A stretch of DNA of 64,000 nt, taken from assembly GCA_014529385.2 (NCBI GenBank), contig CM043968.1, positions 30,767,513 to 30,831,512 of the forward strand. Direction: 5' to 3'. This DNA is from Adiantum capillus-veneris. Lineage: Eukaryota > Streptophyta > Polypodiopsida > Polypodiales > Pteridaceae. Positions 37,069-49,000 of this stretch are shown piece by piece (the stretch's first letter is position 1; the number at the start of each line of letters is the position of its first letter). Under the pieces are notes generated by a model. That model ran no database searches. It had not been told where the DNA came from and was given only the letters and a program-made list of their open reading frames with translations. The position numbers and the translations under genes are program-made.

Positions 37069-40000
37069 GACGGGGTCCCAAACCCCCCTCCAAGGGCCCC
37101 CCCTCTCTATTGCTAGAGAGGTATTTGTTTTCGATTGCACAAAGTCTGGTACAATGGTTCTAAATGCCGAGATGCTTGACGACGACGCTGTCGATGACGA
37201 CGACGACGATGATGCTTGTGGTCAGGGTTGATACTGTGAGGCTAATGGGCTGAAAACTGAAAACGCTGGAGATGCTGATGGGATTCTGCAAGTGTAGCAC
37301 ACATGGGTTCTAGTGGAGAATTCGATAGAGACGACACCCCCTGCGACAATTAGTGTGCAAGGAGATGAAGAAAAGCCAAATTCTATCAGGAGAAGAGAGG
37401 AAACCTATAACCGGCTTGTACAACGTAGAGGGCGGTACTATTTCAATTACCTGTTAACTTTATACAGAGCACTGAGAAGGGAAGAGAACACAGTTGCGTC
37501 CAGCGACTAGAATGTCACTGCGCACACGAGACCGACACCCTGTAGGCCCCAAAGACTGGCGCTCCTTTCGGTATTTCTTTATTCAAATTAAGGTAGACGA
37601 TCCGACCACTTCGCACAAGCTTTCACAAAGCTGTCCAAACCTGGCGAGGGCTGAAAATGCAGGTTTTCGACCTGATTTTGGCAGCATAACGGCGCAAAAA
37701 CCCCCTGTGTGTCAAAAACACCTGTCTAGGACGGATTCCCTTTCTATCTGGAAGCTTTCTGGTGAGCTGTCACAGAAATTCAGCGGGCTGTAATTCCCTG
37801 TTTTTCACTGCCGGGTGCCCAAAAGCTTGTACACGCATCCCAAGGCTCTCACGAGGCTCCCCCGGCGTTCCCTTGCAGTTTAGGTGCAAAACCCTAAACC
37901 TGCAGAAAAACACAGCAGGCTATAATTCGCTGTTTCGGATCGTTTTTAGCAGAGCGAACACGCCTACGCGTGTCCCAAGGGCTCCCGCACGCAATGGGAT
38001 AGTTCCCCTGTGAATTGGACGAGTTTTCACGCGAGAAAACACTCCGAACTTGCAGTCTTTCACGATGGAACTGTGCGTACCTGCGGGGGATTAGCAATTA
38101 GCTAATCCGGTTCCTGTTCAGAAGGCTCTTGCCTTGGCAAACGCGCATAAACCCCCAGAACTGTACATGTTCATCTGAGTAGCCCAACTAGTGGGGCATT
38201 ACCATATGTGCCAAAGGGTAGAGAGAGATGCACGAGAGCAAATCATCGCGCTACATGAGACAGAGGAGAAGGCAAGCTTTCCATTAAAGCTGTAGACCTG
38301 CACCCACTACTCACACACACACACACACACACACTGTAGGTCACTTGTGTGAAAAATCAGCCCCCTCTCTCTCTTGGGCGCCTCCTCCAGCTGAGGTGTC
38401 TTGCAGACTGACCTCCTCCTGCCAAGTGTCCAGTTTGCCCCTTTGAGTTAATTCTCTAGTTCCCACTCAATTATAAAGTTGTGACTTTCCGAGTGGCCCA
38501 GATTTCGTTTGGCGAGCACAGGCTTCCATACTCATCAGAATTCAGTGCTAACTGGCCCGACCAGTCCCAGAATGACCGATCCAGACTCCCGATGTGAGAA
38601 ACTTATTCGGCCGCAGCCGTTTCACACTGGCCATCCAATGTCCACTTGCACCTTTTCAAGGGTTCCGAGGAAAACAAGTAAAAATAAAAATAAATAAAAA
38701 TATCTAGTACTTATTTACGAAAGGCAACAGGAAAAATACACCTCCTGGTGACACACCATCAGGCATAGAAGTCTTCTAGTGTACTCTCAAGCACAAACTT
38801 CTCTAGCTAAATTCTGTATGGAAAGAGTAGATACAATTGCTTAACTACTCTCTTGAGCATCATGAACCATGCTCTTGCCTTGCTCCAGAAAAGGCTACAT
38901 GAAGTCACTGTGGGTTCCATCTGAAAGGCTTCAAGATACAATTGCAATAGCTGAGGTGAATCAACCAATTCAGACTCTTCCATCCATTTGGCATCCAACG
39001 ATGGATAGTTCTTGAACTTCACCAAATAGCGTCTTGCAACCTTTCCTCTAACCTTTCTTTCTTTATGTGCCAATATCTGTTCAGGAACAAGGATTTCATC
39101 CAATTCTTCCACTTCGGGTTGTTCCTCATCAAGCATATTCGCTGGCACATTACCAACAAAGGGTCTTAGAAGGCTGACATGAAAAGCATTATGTATTTTC
39201 CAGCCTTCTGGTAGCTTTAACCTGTAAGCTACATCGCTGATCTTTTCTGAAATGTGAAAAGGACCATAATATCGCATACTGAGCTTAGGAAACAAGCGTT
39301 CCTTGCCTTTCCTTTTCCTTAACCTGGCCTTTTCAAAGCGCAAAAGCACCCAATCACCAAGTGAAAACACAAGTTCACGACGGTGACGATCAACAGCTTT
39401 CTTTTGCTTAGCCTGAGTCTTCTCAAGAGTAATCTTTATCTTCCTGTATGTTTCATCCATATCTTGCACATACTTGTCTGCCTCAAAAATCTTGTTCTTA
39501 GTCTGCAAAATGGGCGGGACTTTCTTCCCTCCTTCCACTTTCTCAAATGGTGCCTTACTTGTTGAGCTATGCACAGTGTTATTGTAAGCATATTCAACCA
39601 ATGGAAGATGGTGTTCCCAAGTTGCCTTGTGCTCTGACACATAACATTTGAGCAGGTCCAGAAAAGTAGAATTTGCCTCTTCTGACAATTCATCAGTTTG
39701 CGGATGAAACGAAGAAGAGAAGTTTAGCGTAGTGCTCATGTTCTCAAACAATGCCTTCCAGAAAAGACTCGTCATACGTGGATCCCTATCACTGACAATT
39801 GATTGAGGCATCCCGTGATATTTAAAGATATTGCTCATGAATATCTTGACCATGTGTTCTGGCTTTATCTTCTTCCTCACAGGAATGAAATGGGCTTGCT
39901 TACTGAATCTACAAATGATAGTCCAAATCCATCATTGCCTGTTTGTGTCCTTGGAAGATCAAAGATAAAGTCCATTGCTATGCTTTCCCATGGCCTATCT

Positions 40001-43000
40001 GGGATCGGCAATGGTTGCAACAATCCCGGTTGCTTTTGTCTGTCAAATTTGACTTTTTGGCATACTAAGCATGATCTTACAAATGTGTCAACATCTTGAC
40101 CAAAGCTGGCCAATAGAAGAATGCCTCAACCCCTTTCATGTCGCATCAATTCCACGATGCCCAGCATAAGGTGGAGCGTGACTTTCCATCAAAATCTTTG
40201 GCTGTAACTGTTTAGTAACGCATACTTTCCATGCATCATGAGAAAGTCATTCTTAAGCATATAGTGCTCATGATGTTGCCCATCAACAAGCTGGTCATAG
40301 ATCCTTGCAAAATCTGAATCTTCAGCATATTGTGTCTTCATTTCGTCTAGTTCACAATGGTACGGAATTGACACTGCTGAAATTTGGGGCTTTCGTGACA
40401 ACACATCAGCCACCACGTTCTTTTTCCCTTGCACATGCACAATCTGAAGATGGAACATTGACAAGATGTTTGCCCATCGCATGTGCTTCTCAGACAACTT
40501 CGTCGTTGTGAGAAAATATCGCAAGGTTTGATGATCCGTTTGGACAACAAAATCAGCCCCTAGCAGATAGTGTTTCCAACTAGTGAGAGCATGAATTACT
40601 GCCAACAATTCTTTCTCATAGACTTGCAAGTTCCTTTCAGTCTTCAAAAGAATTCTGCTCTCATATGCGACTACTCGGCCATTCTGCATTAGAACTGCAC
40701 CAAGACTATGGCCACACGCATCACACTGAATCACAAAAGGTTTGGAAAGATCTGGCAAAATGATTACCGGATCTGAAGTCAGCTTCTCTTTCAAGTGTTT
40801 GAACGCTAAAATTTCCTTGGCTGTCCACTTGAAAGTAACTCCTTTTCCTTGTAGTGCATGGAGTGGAGAAGCAATCTTAGCAAAATTTCGGATGAACCTC
40901 CTGTAGTAGGAACATAACCCTAGAAAGCTTCGAATGTCATGTACGGACTTCAAGTCCGGCCATGATCTAATTGCTTCCACTTTTGCGGGATCCATGCGTA
41001 CCCCATCCTTTGAAACAATGTGCCCAAGGAAGTGAATCTCTTGCAAAAAAAATTCACTCTTCTTCGCATTAATGAGTAGCCTGTTCTTACGTAACTCATT
41101 GAAAACTGCAGTCAAGTGATCCCTATGCTCCTCTTCAGACTTCGAATAGACAATCATGTCATCAAAGAAGGTACCCACGAAGTTTCTATGTGGTCTAAAA
41201 ATTCTGTCCATCATTCTATTAAACGTGGCAGGAGCATTTGTGAGACCAAATGGCATGACAAGAAACTCATAGAGACCAAATGTTGTCCTGAACGCAGTCT
41301 TATGGACATCTTCTGGCCTAATGCGTATCTGATGGTAGCCACTCTTTAGGTCTATCCTTGTAAACAATGACGCTCCCTCAAGCCGATCAAGAATGTCATC
41401 TATCCTCGGTATGGGGAACCTGTTCTTGATGGTATTCTTATTCAAGGCGCGATAGTCAATGCACATGCGCCATGAACCATCCTCTTCTGCACTAAGAGTA
41501 CAGGTGAACAAAAAGGGGATGAACTGGGCTGAATCAGCCCCTTCTCTAAAAGCTCGTTGACCTGACTCATAATCTCTTTCTGCTGGGCTGCACTAACCCT
41601 GTATGGTGGTCTATTCGGTGGACTAGAACCTGGCACAAGATCTATAGTATGATCCTCAGGTCTCTCAGGAGGTAACTCCCCTGGCAAAGAGTCCGAAAAA
41701 CAATCACTGAAACCACTCAAAAAAGTTGACCTGTCTTTATCTAAGGTAGACAAATTAGATACAACTTGAGGTACTTCTTTTGCAAAGATCAAGTACGCAG
41801 AAAGAGGATTCTTTATTACAGATGAAATAGCAGAAGCAGAAACAACTGGAACAGACTCGCCTTTAAGCTTTACATCAAGGACATGAGTCTTTCCTCTATG
41901 TACAAGGGTAATCTTTTTGTTGTAAGTATCCACCATAGCATGCAACCTGTAACACCATGGGATACCCAGTAACACATCACAGCCCTCAAGTGGCATAATA
42001 TGAGATTCTTCCGCATCCACATAGCTCTGAATGTGCAGACGAAGCTTCCCCAAAATGGGAGTAATGGGCTAATGACCTGGGCATGCCAAACCTGCTTCCC
42101 TTGTCATACCCATCTCCCTCTGCACGAATGCCCAACTTTGATGCCAATTCTGGTGATATGAAATTTGCACGGGCTCCTGGATCAAAGAAAACCAGCACTG
42201 TCTGGTCTCTAACTTTGCCCCAAGCTCTGCACAGCTCTGTGGCATCTGTGTTTGGCTGGTCTCCAACCAAATCTGGAACAAGTCCTGCACTTGGCTTTGG
42301 CTTCTTCCCTTTATGGTCTGACTTGTCATCCTTATCCTATGACTTCTTCTGTGGGCATTCATTTGCAAAATTTCCTTCCTGTTCACAAATGTAGCATTTC
42401 TTGGCCTCCCTAAGAGCTTTCTGTTCTTCAAAAGTTTTGCCGGAAAAATGCCTCTTTTGTCCTTGTCCTCGTCCCGAAGGAGACTTAGACTGCTTCTTGG
42501 ACGTATCACCTTCTTCAGTGGAGGGCTTCTTTGTGGGAGGCTCAGAAGGCTTCGCTGCAACATTGCCCTTGGCTGAAAATTGTTTGCTCTGGGACCCTTT
42601 CTTGTGGCTATTAAATCCATCGGAATCTCCCTTCGACAGATTGCTGGCCACTCTTGCATTCTCTATCAACTGAAACATATTCATGACAGGAGTCTTTGTG
42701 CAGTAGTCCCTGATTTTCTTGGGCAATCCGCAAGAGTACTTCTCAATTTGTTCTGACAATGGCACAAACCTGTAAGAGGTGACTGGCAACAGTGCGGCCC
42801 AATATTGTTTATTGTACTCTTCCAGATTCGCACACTGTTTAGCATTCAACTCGTGCCATTCTGTCATCACATCCACTTCGAAAGTGTTTGTCAACCATGC
42901 AGGCGCAAAAAGTTGTTTGAATTGAACCCACGTTGTTGGGGCTTGACCCTGGTTCAACAATGCGGTCCACCATTGAAGCGCATTCCCTTTCAAGAAAGTG

Positions 43001-46000
43001 GCAGCCTTGCGTATCTTTGAAGATTCCGTGAAGTTTCCTCCAGCATAAGCTGCATCGAACTGCTGTATGAAGGTCAAAGCCTTCAATTGATCCTCAGTTC
43101 CTCTGAAAGTTTCAAACTTCACTCCCTGCCCACCTTCCTTGTAATCCTTAAGCTGACTCAAAGGAGCCACATTATCATAAACAGGTGCCTGTAACAGTGG
43201 TGCTCCATGATTGTTCATTCCAGCACTCGCATCAACTGTTTTACCTGTGGTATCTGCATTTGTACGTATGGCTGCGAAAAACCAGCCACACCAAATTGTG
43301 TTCCAGGCACTCGAAACTGGCCATAGGCACCCTGAAAACCTGGTTGGACACCCATGTTCGCGTACATAGGGTTACCCATGCCTGTTTGCATTGTCGCGAA
43401 CACATTCCCTGGCATATAACCTGTGGAAGGTCCAGCCATAGCTTGAAACACTGAACCACCTCCAAAATAACCAGGATAAGTATTAGGTAATGGAAGGGTC
43501 TGACGCATAGCGTGTTCATTACTCCCTTGACCATTCACAAATGGTTCTTGTCCAGCTAAAGCAAGTTGCTTTGGATCATTGGACACCGCTAGTTGCTCAA
43601 CCACATGGGCTTTCCCTCGAGCATCATGAGTCTTCTGCGCATTGGAAATCTCCTTTTCCTGCAACGGCTCAGTCATGCCCTGTGTAGGAGGCTGAAAACC
43701 CTGTGTCGGAGCCTGTAAGAACTTCTGCATCCTTGGGTTGTTAGCCAACTGTTGAAACATGTCCATGCAGCAACGCAGTTGAGTTCTAAACAACCTGTCC
43801 TCTTCTTGAAGAGTTGAAGGAACTTTCTCCGTGCCATGTGAGGAAGATCCCTCTTCAGGTACTTGGTCTCTCTTCTCTGCCATAACGACAAGCTCTGTGT
43901 TGCTTTCACCCACAACAATCCACGCTGCACTTTTTGAAGAAAAAGTGACTATCCCGTCGATGGAACCATATAACCGGCCTGTACAACGTAGAGGGCTGTA
44001 CTATTTCAATTACCTGTTAACTTTATACAGAGCACTGAGAAGGGAAGAGAACATAGTTGCGTCCAGCGACTAGAATGTCACTGCGCACACGAGACCGACA
44101 CTTTGTAGGCCCCAAAGACTGGCGCCCCTTTCGGTATTTCTTTATTCAAATTAAGGTAGACGATCCGACCACTTCGCACAAACTTTCACAAAGCTGTCCA
44201 AACCTGGCGAGGGCTTAAAATGCAGGTTTTCGACCTGATTTTGGCAGCATAACGGCGCAAAAACCCCCTGCAGGTCAAAAACACCTGTCTAGGATGGATT
44301 CCCTCGCTATCTGGAAGCTTTTTGGTGAGCTGTCACAGAAATTCAGCGGGCTGTAATTCCCTGTTTTTCACTGCCGGGTGCCCAAAAGCCTGTACACACA
44401 TCCCAAGGCTCTCACGAGGCTCCCCCGGCGTTCCCTTGCACTTTAGGTGCGAAACCCTAAACCTGCAGAAAAACACAGCAGGCTGTAATTCGCTGTTTCG
44501 GATCGTTTTTAGCGGAGCGAACACGCCTACGCGTGTCCCAAGGGCTCCCGCACACAATGGGAGAGTTCCCCTGTGAATTGGACGAGTTTTCACGTGAGAA
44601 AACTCTCCGAACTTGCAATCTTTCACGATGGAACTGTGCGTACCTGTGGGGGATTAGCAATTAGCTAATCCGGTTCCTGTTCAGAAGGCTCTTGCCTTGG
44701 CAAACGCGCATAAACCCCCAGAACTGTACATGTTCATCTGAGTAGCCCAACTAGTGGGGCATTACCATATGTGCCAAAGGGGAGAGAGAGATGCACGAGA
44801 GCAAATCATCGCGCTACATGAGACAGAGGAGAAGGCAAGCTTTCCATTAAAGCTGTAGACCTGCACCCACTACTCACACACACACACATTGTAGGTCACT
44901 TATGTGTGAAAAATCAGCCCCCTCTCTCTCTTGGGCGCCTCCTCCAGCTGAGGTGTCTTGCAGACTGACCTCCTCCTGCCAAGTGTCCAGTTTGCCCTTT
45001 GAGTTAATTCTCTAGTTCCCACTCACTTATAAAGTTGTGACTTTCCGAGTGGCCCAGATTTCGTTTGGCGAGCACAGGCTTCCATACTCATCAGAATTCA
45101 GTGCTAACTGGCCCGACCAGTCCGAGAATGACCGATCCAGACTCCCGATGTGAGAAACTTATTCGGCCGTAGCCGTTTCACACTGGCCATGCAATGTCCA
45201 CTTGCACCTTTTCAAGGGTTCCGGGGAAAACAAGTAAAAAAAATAATAATTAAAAATATCTAATACTTATTTACGAAAGGCAACAGGAAAAATACACCTC
45301 CTGGTGACAAAACCAATGGAGATTTTGGTAAATTTTTTGAGGAGTCCGGAGATTTTGGCAAATTTCCGATGGGGAATCTCGATAGAACGGGATACAATCG
45401 TCAACTAGTTGACACGTGCAAGAAAAGATTGATCAAGTACTCCAAGGATCCGAAATATGTGAATCACCCGAATAATTACCCGCTTGATGAGGTTCACTCT
45501 AGTTGGCGAGAGGCCGCTCATTCTCCTCTCAAGTTAGTAACGAAGCTGAAAGCAAAGGTGAGTGTAGAAAAGTAGAAACTGTACTCGCAGAAAGAGTTTG
45601 ACGAAGCTCTTGAAAAGAAGACAAACCAGAGGATGAAGAGTATGAAGCACGTTGGAAATCAACATATTTCCTTGGTTATTTGGGCCGGAAATTGACTTTC
45701 GAGGTAGCTAGAAGATCCAAGAAACGTGTTTGTTTCACGGACGACCCAAATTTTTCTTCGTCTTCGGAAAGTTGCAACAGTGCGTCATCCATTAGTTCCG
45801 GTGAGGATGAGAAAAAGTGGAAGAAGCGGAAAAAAGCAAAAAAAAACAAGAAAAGCAGATCTAAGGAAAGTCTAGAATGCACAGAAAGTAAGATAGAAAA
45901 GGAACAAGAAGGCGAAGGATTTGAAGGATGGGGGTCAAGCAATCAAGTTTGACACGTTTTTAGGCTACAAGTGAAAGGGCTACGGTGGATTAGCCAATGA

Positions 46001-49000
46001 AGCATTCATACTAATTGCATAATTAGGAGAATAGGAATGCTGTAATCACACTTAGATGATCAGTGCACACAAGAGTACAACATAAGCACACAATGATTAT
46101 TGGATAATTATTGAGTGTATACACAAGCTCACTTTATAGCCTTGGGCTAGGCATCTTTGCACACAAGGTGATGATGTCACAGGGATTGCCAAGTAGGCTG
46201 CACATTAGGATTCATCACATGGTTATCACATGGTTTGTCACATGTCATAAGTTGACTAGGGATCCACATGTAAGAGGGCTTACCCTTGATCAGCTCTTGG
46301 GAGATATTGGCACCACCACGAGATAGGGGATGAAACTCTTAACATGTCCTTGTGGCATATAGAGCAGGGCGCACATGACATACAATTTAAGTGAGAATTT
46401 CTCTGCCTCAATTCTTAAAGTGAGTAGCATTAAATCACCCACAACCGGTCTGAAAAGTTATTTATGGTGCCCACAAGTGTAAGTCCCATGCCACCCTTTT
46501 TTCGCGCACACTTGCATCAAGTGGAATTGCTGACATCATTTCGAAAATTTGAGAACTGTACACAGAATTTGTGCCATTTGTACATATCCTCTCATCCATG
46601 GTGCGAGTTTACCAGCTATAGCACTTCAAAGCTCAAAGATTATAAGCTTTTATTTGAGATGACTGTATTACTTGAATCTTGAGTTGCATTGGGATTGTTA
46701 AGAAGTAATGGATTATGCTTGGTTGTTTTACCGATCATAAACAGCTGGTATTGAATTTTAGTTCTAGGGAGAACTAGTTTTAAAGGTTGTTTTTGGAGAC
46801 AACGATGCGTATGACGTCAACTATTCTCTACAACATTCCTCGGCCACAAGAACAACGGGAAGTGTGCTTAAACAGTCTCCATATATGTAACAAAATACAT
46901 TGTACTAGGGATGCCTTTTTGTGAGCTGAAGAGGGTATATGTATGAGGGATGTACTCTATGTTAATGTGGAGGAGCTTAGTGTCTTCTTCTGGTGTGATT
47001 CATGGCCTCTCTTCATTCATGATTTGTGAAGAACTTCTCGATTTATTTTCCTTGCAAAGTGGTTCTTTTGGTTTTTCTGTACTAATTGAATCTCTTTACT
47101 GTGTAACATTTAAAGGTTGATATATCAGTGGCAAGGCTGACAAATCGAGCTTATGTCTATGCTGTGGAAGGGGGACCGCCTATGCTTTTTGATTTGGATG
47201 GTAGAGGCAATGATATTTTTCCAACAGGTGAGAATCTGTTCTCCTGCCAGTGTGTTGTTGAGTGCTATTGCTCACTTTACCAAGCCACAAGCTTCTATCA
47301 GCTCTATTTACTGTGAAGTTTTGCTCAAGCAAGGCTTATCCTTGCATGTCCAGAAGAATTTTCAAGCCTTGACTGTACAATACATGTGTGATATGTACCC
47401 TTTGTAATTTGTACTTCATAGATTGTCTCAAATTTGCCTAATGCACTAATTGTTATTCAAGTGCATGGACCATTTTTGATATTTTGAGGTTGCAACTTGT
47501 TTGCACTTACCATTCGTACGTTTCTTTGCTGGATTCAGTGTATGCGCTTTGGAAGGCTCCATCACTACTTCCATCTTTTCTTCTTAAAGGAGGCGAGGTT
47601 TCTCGTTATGTGCTTGGTGGTGCAGATTTGATGTTTCCTGGAATTTACATTCCTCCTGATGGTGTACCATCATTTGCTGCTGGTGAGCCCTGGGCTGTGA
47701 AAGTTCCAGGAAATGCAGCTCCTATCGCTGTAAGTGTAGTTTGTCTATTTTTCGCAGGTTAAGTTTGAGCTTGCTGCTCTAATTTATTTTGAACTATATC
47801 CTGGTCCAGGTAGGCATCACAAATGTAAGTAGTGCTGAAGCAATTAAAGCCGGACTTCGTGGCAAGGCATTGCGTATTACACATTATTACAAAGATACAT
47901 TATGGTAAAAGCCAATCTCTCTCTGTGTGTGTAAAACGTGTGTAAAACAGTATAGAAGAGCTTGTAAAAGGAAGAATTGGCCTATGAAACAAAATATTTA
48001 ACAAAAACACCCATGATCTTTTCAGACAAGGCGGCAGAAGAGAAATGCAAAGGGGCGTCGATGTCCCATGGCGAAATCTGATTGGTTGGAGTTGAGGCAC
48101 TCTTCCGCCGGGCCTTCCATTTTTCTTCCCTCCCCCCCCTCCTCTCGGAAGAGTTGCTGGCCTCTCTCAGCCCCCTTCACTTTTTCACTTTTCCTCCTCC
48201 ACGTTGTTCACACTAGGCGGCGGCAGATTTGCGAAGCCCAAGTGCTTCTGCCGGTTCAATCTGAACCCAGCCATAGATCTCCATCCATTGTCACAAACTG
48301 CTGATGTGTCAAGCCACTGAAGAATGGAGCCGACTTGCAGATCTCGACCGAGGGGCCTAAACCCTAAGAAGCAGCAACGGAAGAAGTTTTACCAACTTGC
48401 AAAGTCTTGCAGAGTGGCCTATTTCTAAAGAGGAGTTCCTGCCAACTTATGGGACCTCGGGCCCAAGTGACCTAAAGACAGTAAATAAAGCAGGACCAAT
48501 ACACACACATGCGATGACGTGGCACCGTTGCATGGATCCCCCGCAAAACGCGTTGGCATGCTGATGTGGCAGCTTGTATGGATTTCCATGTTTTACGCTG
48601 ACATGATGAGGTGGTAGGTGTACCGATTTTCGCAAATCGTGCTGGCAGCTTTGGGCACCAGCGTTTTTTACTTGTCTGAGATAGCACGTAAACCAAGACC
48701 ACTTGGGGGTGTGTCACAAGACCGGCACCACATGCCAATAGAAAAGAACAGGCTGAACAGACTTTTAGCACTTCAATAAAAACAGAACTGAGAGAGAGAG
48801 ATGACACACGACACGGAGTGGCAGAATTCCACCCCAGAGAGTATTGGCCCCAAACCTTGGTGCCCCTTTCGGTATTTCTTTATATTGCATCAACACAGTA
48901 CAAGCCGGTACTCCAGACTCTGCACCTTCTCCAGTAAGCATGCCAAAGAATGAGCCTTAGCCTCATATTTAAAGGCCCCTGGCGTAAAAAGCAGTGACAA

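Larger units (their letters stand above)
36256..37141 (-). mobile_element. Minus-strand LTR element fragment (leader plus 5' LTR)
   Basis: A primer-site-like TGGGTATCAGAGC on the minus strand (36721-36733) separates a leader (36256-36720) from an LTR-like region beginning TGTAATGTG at 36734. The leader matches that of the gypsy remnants near 50380 and 57680, including a GTACTTGGG minisatellite and the block encoding GCGGTCC/CACTCATT. The LTR holds a perfect 115-bp duplication and a (GA)n tract (37011-37063). Its outer end near 37141 is uncertain. No coding part remains. Confidence 0.55.
37406..45309 (-). mobile_element. Ty3/gypsy chromovirus, nearly full length
   Basis: 7,904 bp with LTRs 37406-38753 and 43969-45309 and target duplication AAACC (37401-37405 and 45310-45314). 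On the minus strand the order is gag, protease, RT, RNase H, integrase, chromodomain. Read on that strand, LTRs begin TGTCACC and end GGTTATA, a non-canonical TG...TA pair fixed by the target duplication. The primer site directly beside the LTR is TGGTTCCATCGACGGG, not the iMet type. Frameshifts in gag, the protease region and integrase make it inactive. Confidence 0.92.
37313..45575 (+). pseudogene. Unassigned ORF split by the chromovirus
   Basis: The reading frame at 37313-37405 (MENSIETTPPATISVQG...) resumes after the insertion and one target copy at 45315 and runs to a stop at 45573-45575 (...DNRQLVDTCKKRLIKYSKDP-like). It is rich in charged residues and has no recognised domain. Downstream, 45576-45960 has a lysine-rich frame ending near IKFDTFLGYK, which resembles a gag start. 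The whole may be the N-terminal gag of another retroelement; this is inference. Confidence 0.4.
21867..47115 (+). other. eIF2D intron 1, 25,249 bp
   Basis: Donor GTATCCATTT and acceptor TGTAACATTTAAAG. The donor resembles the U12-type consensus. The intron contains the nested stack at 23.9-36.3 kb and the chromovirus at 37.4-45.3 kb. No family was recognised in 21867-23966 and 45961-47115. Confidence 0.85.

Noticed and set aside
47128-47316. Independent small gene starting at the Met in exon 2
   Set aside because: The upstream residues from 47116 continue the eIF2D alignment and the phase fits exon 1, so the Met is not needed as a start.
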